Below are positions 51,473 through 59,327 of a stretch of 64,000 bases of DNA, piece by piece. The translations under genes were made by a program, and so were the position numbers. The notes beneath the pieces are model-generated. The model saw only the letters and a program-made list of their open reading frames with translations, did not search any database and was not told the DNA's origin. Within the stretch, counting starts at the first letter, position 1; each line of letters begins with the position of its first letter. The DNA comes from an uncultured Prevotella sp. (GTDB lineage: Bacteria > Bacteroidota > Bacteroidia > Bacteroidales > Bacteroidaceae), in assembly GCA_902491375.1 (NCBI GenBank), contig CABUHE010000001.1:191357-255356 (forward strand), read 5' to 3'.

Positions 51473-52483
51473 ATGGATTTAGTACAACAAATCATTGCGC
51501 GTGCTAAAAGCAACAAACAGCGCATTGTTCTCCCCGAAGCTACCGAGGAGCGTACATTGAGAGCAGCCGATATGGTATTGGCTGACGACGTGGCTGATAT
51601 TATCCTTATTGGTAATCCGGGAGAGATAAATTCTTTGGCTGAGAAATGGGGCCTGACTCACATCGGTAAGGCAACTATTGTTGATCCGGAGAATAATCCG
51701 AAGAGCGAAGAGTATGCTGCACTGCTTGCTGAGTTGCGCAAGAAGAAGGGCATGACTATCGAACAGGCACGTGAACTTGTTAAGGATCCTCTCTACTTGG
51801 GATGTATGATTATCAAGACTGAAGGTGCTGACGGACAGATCTCAGGTGCTCTCAGCACAACTGCCGAGACTCTGCGTCCGGCTCTTCAGATTATCAAGTG
51901 CAAGCCGGGTATCACTTGCGTGAGCGGTGCTATGCTGCTTATCACAAAGAAACCTGAGTATGGAGAGAACGGTGTTCTCGTCGTAGGTGACGTTGCGGTT
52001 ACTCCTGTTCCTGACGCACAGCAGCTTGCGCAGATTGCCGTATGCACAGCTGAGACAGCTAAATCTGTTGCCGGCTTTGCAGAGCCGCGTGTCGCAATGC
52101 TGAGCTTCTCGACAAAGGGCAGCGCTTCACACGAAGTTGTCGACAAGGTGGTAGAGGCTACAAAGCTTGCAAAAGAGCTTGCTCCTGAACTGAAGATTGA
52201 CGGAGAGATGCAGGCAGATGCAGCCCTCGTTCCTTCTGTAGGAGAAAAGAAAGCTCCCGGAAGCGAGATTGCAGGACATGCAAACGTTCTTGTTTTCCCG
52301 TGCCTTGAGGTAGGAAACATTTCTTATAAGATGGTACAGCGTCTTGGTGACGCGGTAGCCCTCGGCCCGATTCTTCAGGGTATCGCACGTCCGGTAAACG
52401 ACCTTAGCCGTGGCTGCTCTGTCGATGATATCTATAAGCTGGTTGCAATTACAGCATGCCAGGCAATGGACGCAAAGAAATAA
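51473..52483 (+). CDS. pta: Phosphate acetyltransferase
   Basis: 336 residues, the short single-domain form. Converts acetyl-CoA and phosphate to acetyl phosphate. Signatures: IVLPEATEERTLRAA (N-terminal), MIIKTEGADGQISGALSTTAETLRPALQII, and ANVLVFPCLEVGNISYKMVQRLGDAVALGPILQG. Followed 114 nt later by ackA; together they make acetate and ATP, a main fermentation route. Confidence 0.97.
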   Translation: MDLVQQIIARAKSNKQRIVLPEATEERTLRAADMVLADDVADIILIGNPGEINSLAEKWGLTHIGKATIVDPENNPKSEEYAALLAELRKKKGMTIEQARELVKDPLYLGCMIIKTEGADGQISGALSTTAETLRPALQIIKCKPGITCVSGAMLLITKKPEYGENGVLVVGDVAVTPVPDAQQLAQIAVCTAETAKSVAGFAEPRVAMLSFSTKGSASHEVVDKVVEATKLAKELAPELKIDGEMQADAALVPSVGEKKAPGSEIAGHANVLVFPCLEVGNISYKMVQRLGDAVALGPILQGIARPVNDLSRGCSVDDIYKLVAITACQAMDAKK

Positions 52484-52494
52484 CCAAAGCGGAA

Positions 52495-52576
52495 GGAGTC
52501 TGTGATAAAGTGATTAAGGGTATCTGTTGCTTGTATTCATTTATGTGCAGGGATACTTTTACGTTATCATGACTCC
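52495..52576 (+). promoter_or_regulatory. Structured pta-ackA intergenic element
   Basis: GGAGTC-TG-TGATAA (52495-52508) is inverted at TTATCA-T-GACTCC (52564-52576), enclosing 55 nt that hold a GGGTATC/GGGATAC direct pair. It follows pta by 11 nt and precedes ackA by 21 nt. No T-tract, so more likely mRNA processing or partial termination than full termination. Confidence 0.5.
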
Positions 52577-52597
52577 TCGGTTCAAAAGATAAATAAC

Positions 52598-53794
52598 ATG
52601 AAAATATTAGTTTTAAACTGTGGCAGCTCGTCTATCAAATATGCTCTTTACAACATGGACGACAAGTCTGTCATGACGTCTGGCGGCGCAGAGCGCGTAG
52701 GTCTTGACGGTGCTTTTGTTAAAGTTAAGATGCCGGACGGCACAAAGAAGAAGGTGATGCACGACATTCCCGAACATACTGAGGGTGTGAAGTTCATCTT
52801 CTCATTACTGACCGACCCTGAGATAGGCGTAATCAAGAGCCTTGACGAGATTGACGCCGTAGGCCACCGTATGGTACACGGAGGCGAGAAGTTCAACAAG
52901 AGTGTTGTTCTTACAGACGAAGTCCTCAAAACATTCGAGGCATGTATCGACCTGGCTCCGCTGCATAATCCTGCAAACCTTAAAGGTGTAAAGGCTGTCA
53001 GCGAGCTTATGCCAAATCTTCCACAGGTAGGTGTGTTCGATACAGCATTCCATCAGACGATGCCTGCACACTCATATCTTTATGCAATTCCTTACGACCT
53101 GTATGAGAAGTACGGCGTGCGCCGTTACGGTTTCCACGGAACCAGCCACCGTTACGTTTCACACAGAGTATGTGAGTTCCTCGGTGTTGACTACAACTCA
53201 AAGAAGATTATCACCTGCCACATCGGCAACGGAGGCAGTGTCGCAGCTGTTGAGAACGGCAAGTGTGTTGATACTTCTATGGGTCTTACTCCTCTTGAGG
53301 GCCTTATGATGGGTACCAGAAGCGGCGATATTGACGGCGGAGCTATAACATTCCTTGAGAAGAAGCTTGGTCTTGACGCTGACGGCATGTCAAACCTGCT
53401 CAACAAGAAGAGCGGTGTGCTCGGCATTTCAGGCATTTCTTCTGATATGCGTGAGATCGACGACGCTATCGCAGCAGGCAACGAGCGTGCTAAGCTGGCT
53501 CTTGATATGTACAACTATCGTATTAAGAAGTATGTCGGAGCTTATGCTGCTGCAATGGGCGGATGCGACATCATTGTGTTCACTGCCGGTGTAGGAGAGA
53601 ACCAGGCAGAGATGCGCGAGGCTGTTTGCGAGAACATGGAGTACATGGGCGTTAAGCTCGACAAGGAGAAGAACAAAGGTGTAAGAGGCGTCGAGGCCGT
53701 TATCTCTGCGCCTGACTCTAAGGTTACGGTATGCGTCATTCCTACTGATGAGGAACTGATGATTGCTACCGACACGATGAATCTGTTGAAATAA
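52598..53794 (+). CDS. ackA: Acetate kinase
   Basis: 398 residues. Acetokinase of the ASKHA fold: MKILVLNCGSSSIKYALY (phosphate 1 loop), AVGHRMVHGGE, GVFDTAFHQTMP, RYGFHGTSHRYVS, CHIGNGGSVAAVENGKCVDTSMGLTPLEGLMMGTRSGD, and VFTAGVGENQ. Transfers phosphate from acetyl phosphate to ADP, giving acetate and ATP. Followed by a strong terminator. Confidence 0.98.
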   Translation: MKILVLNCGSSSIKYALYNMDDKSVMTSGGAERVGLDGAFVKVKMPDGTKKKVMHDIPEHTEGVKFIFSLLTDPEIGVIKSLDEIDAVGHRMVHGGEKFNKSVVLTDEVLKTFEACIDLAPLHNPANLKGVKAVSELMPNLPQVGVFDTAFHQTMPAHSYLYAIPYDLYEKYGVRRYGFHGTSHRYVSHRVCEFLGVDYNSKKIITCHIGNGGSVAAVENGKCVDTSMGLTPLEGLMMGTRSGDIDGGAITFLEKKLGLDADGMSNLLNKKSGVLGISGISSDMREIDDAIAAGNERAKLALDMYNYRIKKYVGAYAAAMGGCDIIVFTAGVGENQAEMREAVCENMEYMGVKLDKEKNKGVRGVEAVISAPDSKVTVCVIPTDEELMIATDTMNLLK

Positions 53795-53811
53795 TAGCTT
53801 TATCGATATTC

Positions 53812-53852
53812 AGCATCCCTTTCATTTTTATGAAGTAAAGGGATGCTTTTTT
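53812..53852 (+). terminator. pta-ackA terminator
   Basis: AGCATCCCTTT pairs with AAAGGGATGCT around a 14-nt loop, then six T residues. Confidence 0.88.
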
Positions 53853-53865
53853 ATTTTTCGTTTTT

Positions 53866-53873
53866 TACTTTAG
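53866..53873 (+). promoter_or_regulatory. Possible -7 element of the PfkB-family kinase
   Basis: TACTTTAG, one base off TAnnTTTG, ending 9 nt before the ATG at 53883. Confidence 0.35.
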
Positions 53874-53882
53874 CATCTATTT

Positions 53883-54923
53883 ATGGGAAAGAAGATTGTA
53901 ACTTTTGGAGAAATGCTGCTAAGACTGACCACACCCGGTAATCTCAGACTTCAACAGTCGCGCTATTTTGATGCGAACTTCGGCGGCAGTGAGGTCAATG
54001 TAGCCATTTCTGTAGCCTCTTACGGCGGTGATGTCATGCTTGTTACGGCTCTGCCGGAGAATCCGCTCGGCAATGTCTGTCTTATGAAACTGCGTGAGCA
54101 CAGCGTCGGAACAGACGGTGTAATGATAATGAAAGGCGAGCGTCTTGGTACGTATATAGTAGAAAAGGCTGCCGACCTGCGCCCTGCAACAGTGATATAC
54201 GACCGTAAGGATTCGGCCTTTTCTAAACTCAGGCCTGGTATGATTGACTGGGACGCTGCTCTGAGCGGTGCCGATATATTCCACTGGTCGGGCATTGACG
54301 CATCGCTTACGCAAGGACTTGCTGACGTATGCCGTGAGGCTATATCAGCGGCAGACCGACTGGGAGTGAAGGTTTCGTGCGACATCAATTACCGCAAGAA
54401 CCTGTGGCAGTACGGACGCAGCGCCGAGGAGGTGCTCGTACCGCTGATGCAGTGCAGCGATATTGTATTCGGTAGTTCAAGCGAATATGAGAAGGCTCTC
54501 GGAATCAAGGCTCCGGCTTTCGCGGTGAGAAATGTCGCTGATGGTATTGATGAGCATGAGTATGAGGAATTCTGTTTACGTATAAGCGAGAAGCTTCCAC
54601 GTTGCAGCCATCTGTTCATGTGTATGCGCAACTCCATTACGTCAGACCATCACACTCTGAAAGGACTTCTATATTCAGACGGAAGCATGAAGATGTCGCG
54701 CACTTATGAGGTGAACAACGTTGTCGACAGTATGGGTGTGGGCGACGCTTTTGTAGGGGCGATGCTTTATGCTATGCAGAATTATGACGACGACCAGAAG
54801 CGACTCGACTTCTCTATGGCTGGCTCAGCCCTTAAAAATACTATTGTCGGCGACTACAACATGGTGTCTGTCGATGAGGTTGAGGGACTGATAAAAGGCG
54901 GTAGCGCAGAGATACGCCGATAG
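53883..54923 (+). CDS. PfkB-family sugar kinase (2-keto-3-deoxygluconate kinase-like)
   Basis: 346 residues, ribokinase fold. N-terminal VTFGEMLLRLTTPGNLRLQQSRYFDANFGGSEVNVAISVASYGGDV matches KdgK-type kinases; the C-terminal NVVDSMGVGDAFVGAML holds the catalytic Asp (usual GAGDAF is GVGDAF here). KdgK phosphorylates 2-keto-3-deoxygluconate from uronic-acid breakdown, but no aldolase or isomerase gene lies nearby, so substrate assignment is tentative. Confidence 0.85.
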   Translation: MGKKIVTFGEMLLRLTTPGNLRLQQSRYFDANFGGSEVNVAISVASYGGDVMLVTALPENPLGNVCLMKLREHSVGTDGVMIMKGERLGTYIVEKAADLRPATVIYDRKDSAFSKLRPGMIDWDAALSGADIFHWSGIDASLTQGLADVCREAISAADRLGVKVSCDINYRKNLWQYGRSAEEVLVPLMQCSDIVFGSSSEYEKALGIKAPAFAVRNVADGIDEHEYEEFCLRISEKLPRCSHLFMCMRNSITSDHHTLKGLLYSDGSMKMSRTYEVNNVVDSMGVGDAFVGAMLYAMQNYDDDQKRLDFSMAGSALKNTIVGDYNMVSVDEVEGLIKGGSAEIRR

Positions 54924-54963
54924 CCGTCAGTCTGTGCGTTTGCCGTTTGTGGCTTTTCGCATC

Positions 54964-55055
54964 GTAAAAGGGTATCTTTTGGCTTGCAAGAGATGCCCTT
55001 TTGTGTTGTAAAACATGGTCTTTTGCATATCAGTCTTTGATATGTTATATTCCAG
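54964..55055 (+). repeat. 22-bp unit repeat array F with tail
   Basis: Three good contiguous units start at 54964, 54986 and 55008; a decayed unit (54942-54963, TGGCTTTTCGCATC) precedes them in register. A weaker tail copy (TTGATATGTTATATTCCAG, 55037-55055) follows after 7 nt. Both flanking genes run rightward. Confidence 0.75.
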
Positions 55056-55210
55056 TTCGATTTTAGTCTTGATTTAAGAGTTTCTGACTTACTTGTTTTA
55101 TCATAATTAAGTCGGAGGTCAGGGTTGGCCGGATAAGGTTCTTCACATTGTTTTTCATGGCATAATTTTTCAGTTTCAGTAATGATTTATGCGGTTTCGC
55201 ATAGTCTTAA

Positions 55211-55242
55211 TTGGTTATGTAAAAATAAAAGATGTATCTTTG
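55211..55242 (+). promoter_or_regulatory. Promoter of the LytS/LytTR pair
   Basis: TTG (55211-55213), 21-bp spacer, TATCTTTG (55235-55242). The G is 5 nt before ATG 55247, so the mRNA probably starts at the start codon. The ATG at 55232 lies within the -7 region and is excluded. Confidence 0.7.
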
Positions 55243-55246
55243 CGGC

Positions 55247-56284
55247 ATGAGAAAGTTTAGGAATTACATCATTACTTGGCTGTGCTTTACCATATTGACG
55301 TTTTTTCTTTACGATTTGATATGGGCAATATCCGATTTCGAGTGGTTAAAGCAAGAGATACAGGACGGTTGCGGCTGGTTGGTCGTCGATCTGTGTTATA
55401 GTGCTCTGTTCGCCTTTTACAGCATTGTCATCAGCCGTTTTATAGTGAAGCATAAGTTGCTGAGAAAGATTAAGAACAGGCGTGCAATGGTGTTCGGACT
55501 GATTATGATAGTGTGCAACATGTCGTTGGCGGTTCTTCTCGAAGAGGTGATACTCGACTATTTTACAGAGCCTTTGAACGATGGCGAGTTGCTTGGCAAC
55601 GCATATTTCATGGGACTTATATCGTCAGTGTCGGCGCTGATTTTCACTGTTGACTATTATATAGAGAAGACGACACGGCAAAGACAGGAGAACGTCAATC
55701 TGCAAATGCAGCTGTTGCAGATGCAGCTTAATCCGCATTTCATCTTCAACAGTCTGAGCGTACTGACCTGCCTGATAGAGATTAATCCCCAACAGGCTGA
55801 GAAATACACTGTCCGCCTGTCAAAGATTTACAGATACATTCTCGGCAATATGAATGTCGACACGGTGTCGATAAGAGAGTCGCTCGCGTTCGCAAAGGAC
55901 TATATGGCTCTGCTGAAGCTGCGTTATGAGAATGTTGTCATGGACATTCACGATTTTGATTACCGTGAGAGCGAGGGAATATTGTCGCTATGTCTGCAAG
56001 TATTGTTGGAGAATGCAGTTAAACATAATGCGCCTGGACCGTCGGAACGGCTTGTGATAAGCATCGACCGCGACGGCGACCGGCTTGTGGTCAGCAACAA
56101 CATACTGCATCCGCAGAACGGTCAGGACAGCACAATAGCCACGCACCGTATCGGACTGACAAACATAAAGAAGCGGTATCTCTTGATGTTTAACCGCACG
56201 ATGACTGTCGACGAGACGAGTGAGTTCTTCAAAGTATATGTTCCTATTATACAAACTGACAATGAAAAAAGTTTTGATTATTGA
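55247..56284 (+). CDS. LytS/YehU-type sensor histidine kinase
   Basis: 345 residues from ATG 55247. Four membrane segments (about 1-140) and no extracellular domain, then a coiled coil (QRQENVNLQMQLLQMQL) and the His_kinase domain with LNPHFIFNSL, whose His is phosphorylated, and an ATPase part (LLENAVKHNAP; RIGLTNIKKRYLLMF). The signal is unknown. It overlaps the response-regulator gene by 23 nt. Confidence 0.92.
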   Translation: MRKFRNYIITWLCFTILTFFLYDLIWAISDFEWLKQEIQDGCGWLVVDLCYSALFAFYSIVISRFIVKHKLLRKIKNRRAMVFGLIMIVCNMSLAVLLEEVILDYFTEPLNDGELLGNAYFMGLISSVSALIFTVDYYIEKTTRQRQENVNLQMQLLQMQLNPHFIFNSLSVLTCLIEINPQQAEKYTVRLSKIYRYILGNMNVDTVSIRESLAFAKDYMALLKLRYENVVMDIHDFDYRESEGILSLCLQVLLENAVKHNAPGPSERLVISIDRDGDRLVVSNNILHPQNGQDSTIATHRIGLTNIKKRYLLMFNRTMTVDETSEFFKVYVPIIQTDNEKSFDY

Positions 56285-57002
56285 GGACGAGCTGCTCAGC
56301 GCGAAGAGGCTGAAGAAGAAGATTCTTGATATTGACGACACTCTGGAGGTGGACGGACCGCTTCAGAGTGTGAAGGATGTCGTTGAATATCTTGAGTCGC
56401 ACGATGATTACGACCTTATTTTTTCAGATATACGTCTGCTCGACGGCGATGTGTTTATGGCTTTCCAGAAGGTGCTGCCTTCGTCGTTCGTTATATTCAC
56501 GACGGCCTATGACGAGTATGCGATGCAGGCAATAAAGAGCAACGGAATAGATTATCTGCTTAAACCTATCGACGAGGACGAGCTGCGCGATGCTATGAAA
56601 AAGGTAAGCTGTCTGACAGCCAACAGCAGCAAGCTCAAGGCTGTTGTCGACAAGCTGGTCAGATATAAGGAACGTCTGCTCGTTTATAAGGGTGGCGACA
56701 TGGTGTCGCTTCAGGTCAGCGATATTCTTTATTTCTATAAGGAAGGGCGTAACATGGTTGTTACAACCGTCAGCGGCGATGCTTACGGTTTGTCTGCGAC
56801 AATACAGGACCTTGAGCCGCAGCTCAATCCTGACAAGTTTTTCCGTCTGAACCGTCAGTATCTTGTCAACATAAAGGCGTTGAAGAAGATAAGTCCGTTC
56901 TTTAACTCCAAGCTCATTGTGCAGCTTTTTCATTGCAATGACAATAATATAATAGTAAGCAAGGAAAGGGCTGTGCTGTTTAAGGAGTGGCTGAACAGGT
57001 AA
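56262..57002 (+). CDS. LytTR-type response regulator
   Basis: 246 residues from ATG 56262 (MKKVLIIEDELLSAKRLKKK); a longer in-frame start at 56220 lies inside the kinase. The receiver domain (1-120) has acidic EDE, phospho-acceptor Asp in LIFSDIRLLDGD, and Lys in DYLLKPID. The LytTR DNA-binding domain (about 140-245) has VSLQVSDILYFYKEGRNMVVTT and FFRLNRQYLVNIKAL. It is the partner of the preceding kinase; a terminator follows. Confidence 0.94.
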   Translation: MKKVLIIEDELLSAKRLKKKILDIDDTLEVDGPLQSVKDVVEYLESHDDYDLIFSDIRLLDGDVFMAFQKVLPSSFVIFTTAYDEYAMQAIKSNGIDYLLKPIDEDELRDAMKKVSCLTANSSKLKAVVDKLVRYKERLLVYKGGDMVSLQVSDILYFYKEGRNMVVTTVSGDAYGLSATIQDLEPQLNPDKFFRLNRQYLVNIKALKKISPFFNSKLIVQLFHCNDNNIIVSKERAVLFKEWLNR

Positions 57003-57026
57003 ATTAGTTGGTTAAATTAAAGTCTT

Positions 57027-57060
57027 GGGCCGGCACATATCGTGTCGGCTCTTGTTTTTT
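57027..57060 (+). terminator. Terminator of the two-component operon
   Basis: GGGCCGGCAC pairs with GTGTCGGCTC (two G-U) around ATATC, then TTGTTTTTT. Confidence 0.82.
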
Positions 57061-57220
57061 GTGTATTTATATAATACGCAGATTATGAGGTCTTTGCCTT
57101 GAATGTGTATTGTATATGCCTGAAATTCTTACAGATTGTTTCGTGCGCATGGAACGACGCTTGATGTCTTGATTTTTCCGTTTCGCTTCATCCGTGTTTC
57201 TTTATTTTGCCTTTATGTGA

Positions 57221-57228
57221 TATTTTTG
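57221..57228 (+). promoter_or_regulatory. -7 element of the beta-barrel gene
   Basis: TATTTTTG, 64 nt before the ATG at 57293. Confidence 0.5.
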
Positions 57229-57292
57229 CATCGTATTCCAATATTGTGATGGAAATAAGACAAGAAATGTGTAATTTTAAAAACTTAATGAA

Positions 57293-57928
57293 ATGAAGAC
57301 GATTAACAAGGTAACCAGTGAGAAGCTAAGCAGTATGACAACAGATTTATTGCAGATGCCTAAAAGATTGTTGGCGTTGGCCTGCATGGCTTGTTTAACA
57401 TCAGTATGCGTATTAGCCCAGTCAAAGTTCCACGTTGACCTTGATTATAATTATAATCTTGGACTGTCCCAGAGATTTGCCGGACATACGATGAGCCGTA
57501 AGGATTTCAGTATGGGTGGACATGCCCTTCAGCTCGCAGCCCGTTATGATGTTCTGCCGCAGTTGTCTGCCGGTGTTGGTGTAGGCGCGGCGCGCTATAC
57601 GGAGTTCGACTTCAACACGTTCCCGGTTTTCGCGACGTTGAGATACAAGCCTATAAAGAGTCTCCGCCAGGCTTATCTGTTTACGAATGTCGGCTATGCG
57701 GTAAAGGTTACTGACGCAAGTACTCCCGGATTTACAGGTAAGTTGGGTATAGGATATACAGTAATGCTGGCGCGCCACTTCGGACTTAATTTCAGTGTAG
57801 CATATGATTATAAGGATTTCCGCAAGGTAGAAGCGGATATCGAGAATCCGTCGACGGGCGATTACGATGTAGCTTACAAAACCTGCTATCGCCATTCTGT
57901 ATCGTTCGGCGTAGGATTTACGTTCTGA
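57293..57928 (+). CDS. Small outer-membrane beta-barrel protein
   Basis: 211 residues. The translation starts MKTINKVTSEKLSSMTTDLLQ; a signal peptide is evident later (MPKRLLALACMACLTSVCVLAQ), so the true start may be the ATG at 57308-57360 region, most likely just before PKRLL. The rest shows alternating strands (FHVDLDYNYNLGLSQRF, LSAGVGVGAARYTEFD, YLFTNVGYAVKV, FGLNFSVAYDYKDF) and ends SVSFGVGFTF with terminal Phe. Probably an eight-strand OmpX/OmpA-like barrel of unknown role, directly after the LytTR operon. Confidence 0.75.
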   Translation: MKTINKVTSEKLSSMTTDLLQMPKRLLALACMACLTSVCVLAQSKFHVDLDYNYNLGLSQRFAGHTMSRKDFSMGGHALQLAARYDVLPQLSAGVGVGAARYTEFDFNTFPVFATLRYKPIKSLRQAYLFTNVGYAVKVTDASTPGFTGKLGIGYTVMLARHFGLNFSVAYDYKDFRKVEADIENPSTGDYDVAYKTCYRHSVSFGVGFTF

Positions 57929-57961
57929 AATAAGATTGTTGTTGGGATAATAGATGAGGAA

Positions 57962-58003
57962 AGCCGGTAACCTTGACTACTGTGTAGTATTTGGTTACCG
58001 GCT
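57962..58003. terminator. Bidirectional hairpin between convergent genes
   Basis: AGCCGGTAACC pairs perfectly with GGTTACCGGCT across 20 nt, with an inner TACT/AGTA pairing. It lies between the barrel gene and the leftward LpxH-like gene. Confidence 0.75.
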
Positions 58004-58010
58004 GTATTGT

Positions 58011-58784
58011 TTACAGGCGGCTTTCGCCTTCGACGTATTCTTCAAGGAAAAGGTGCTCGCCGTCGAACATCACGTATGTGAACTGCCATATCCAGTCGCC
58101 TATGATCATCATGCGCGTCTTTTTCGACAGCATCAGGTCGAGTTCTATGTGGCGGTGGCCGTAAATGAAGTAGTCGATGTCCGTATGCGTCTTCATGTAC
58201 TGCTTGGTGTACCTGACTAGTGCTTCCTTGTCCTCGCCTTGGTATGGAGGCTCCTTGCCGTCGGCACGTTTCAGGCGGCTGTGCTTGGCCCATGTCAGTC
58301 CGAACCACAATCCCCAGCGTGGGTGCAGCGCACTGAACATGCGCTGGCAGGTGCGGTTGTGGAACACCTTGCGTATGAAGTTGAACTTTGGGTCGTGGTC
58401 GCCAAGGCCGTCGCCGTGTGCCATATAGAATATTTTTCCGTATATCTCGGTAGTCGTCGGCTTAGTGTGGAGTATCACTCCGCATTCCTTTTCAAGGTAG
58501 TCGTATGCCCAGATGTCGTGATTGCCGGTGAAGAAATGCACCTCCACACCCATGTCCGTAAGTTCAGACAGCTTGCCGAGGAAACGTGTGTAGCCTTTGG
58601 GCACAACGTATTTGTATTCATACCAGAAGTCGAAGATGTCGCCCAGCAGGTAGACGGCAGCCGCCTTTGTCTTTATATCGTCAAGGAATCTTACAAGACG
58701 GCGCTCTTGTGTACGCGCATGGTCAATGGCCCATGAGCCCAAGTGGGCGTCAGAGAGTATGTAGATGTTCTTGTGCATGATCAT
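58011..58784 (-). CDS. UDP-2,3-diacylglucosamine diphosphatase (LpxH-like)
   Basis: 257 residues; ATG 58778 (MHKNIYILSDAHLG) is an equally good start. Calcineurin-like phosphoesterase with all metal motifs: SDAHLG, GDIFDFW, GNHDIW, HGDG, and YGHRHI. LpxH removes UMP from UDP-diacylglucosamine in lipid A synthesis at the inner membrane face. The family includes related phosphatases, but GDIFDFW and length favour LpxH. Confidence 0.88.
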   Translation of the reverse strand: MIMHKNIYILSDAHLGSWAIDHARTQERRLVRFLDDIKTKAAAVYLLGDIFDFWYEYKYVVPKGYTRFLGKLSELTDMGVEVHFFTGNHDIWAYDYLEKECGVILHTKPTTTEIYGKIFYMAHGDGLGDHDPKFNFIRKVFHNRTCQRMFSALHPRWGLWFGLTWAKHSRLKRADGKEPPYQGEDKEALVRYTKQYMKTHTDIDYFIYGHRHIELDLMLSKKTRMMIIGDWIWQFTYVMFDGEHLFLEEYVEGESRL

Positions 58785-58895
58785 AATCGTTTATGGATTT
58801 AGGAAATATTTTGATATAAAGCGGCTGTTGTCGCATTATTGATTAATGCTTCTTATTGCCTTTCATGTTCCTTCCGGCTGTCTTTTATATCTGTT

Positions 58896-59216
58896 TTATT
58901 CCATTCCGAGTTCCAGTTTCGCCTCGTCGCTGAGCATGCTTTGATCCCATGCCGGCTCGAATACGAGGTTTACCGTAGCTGATTTTACGCCTTCAAGCGC
59001 GTCGACTTTCTGCCTGACATCCTCAAGAATGAAGTCTGCGGCAGGGCAGGTCGGCGCTGTGAAAGTCATGTCTATGTCTACGGTCGCGTCCTCTTTTACG
59101 TCTATCTTATATATAAGTCCGAGGTCGTAGATGTTTACGGGAATCTCCGGATCGTAAACAGTTTTCAGCACATCGACTATCTTTTCTTCTATTGTTGTTT
59201 TTTCTTCTTGTGTCAT
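58896..59216 (-). CDS. SufT/MIP18-type iron-sulfur assembly protein (DUF59)
   Basis: 106 residues. VYDPEIPVNIYDLGLIYKIDV and FTAPTCPAADFILEDVRQKV are the DUF59 signature, with the conserved cysteine in TCPAAD. These proteins help deliver or mature Fe-S clusters. No suf genes are adjacent in the window. The promoter (TTTG, 19 bp, TATCTTTG on the minus strand) lies 22 nt upstream. Confidence 0.92.
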   Translation of the reverse strand: MTQEEKTTIEEKIVDVLKTVYDPEIPVNIYDLGLIYKIDVKEDATVDIDMTFTAPTCPAADFILEDVRQKVDALEGVKSATVNLVFEPAWDQSMLSDEAKLELGME

Positions 59217-59237
59217 TTCTTATGATTTTGTTTGTTA

Positions 59238-59268
59238 CAAAGATAAGACTTTTTGACGCAAATGCAAA
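59238..59268 (-). promoter_or_regulatory. Promoter of the DUF59 gene
   Basis: Minus strand: TTTG (59265-59268), 19-bp spacer, TATCTTTG (59238-59245). Confidence 0.7.
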
Positions 59269-59327
59269 ATATATTACGCATTTTTGGACAAACGGCCGTT
59301 GTCGTGGCAGTTTACTTTGCCGTATGT

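Noticed and set aside
55232..55246. Earlier start of the LytS kinase
   Set aside because: The TATCTTTG promoter element lies inside these codons.
56220..56261. Earlier start of the LytTR regulator
   Set aside because: The extra residues lie inside the kinase gene and precede the conserved receiver start MKKVLIIEDE.
57177..57199. LytTR binding repeats upstream of the beta-barrel gene
   Set aside because: TCCGTTTCG and TCCGTG recur, but at 14 bp rather than the 21-22 bp expected for LytTR sites, and the second copy is poor.
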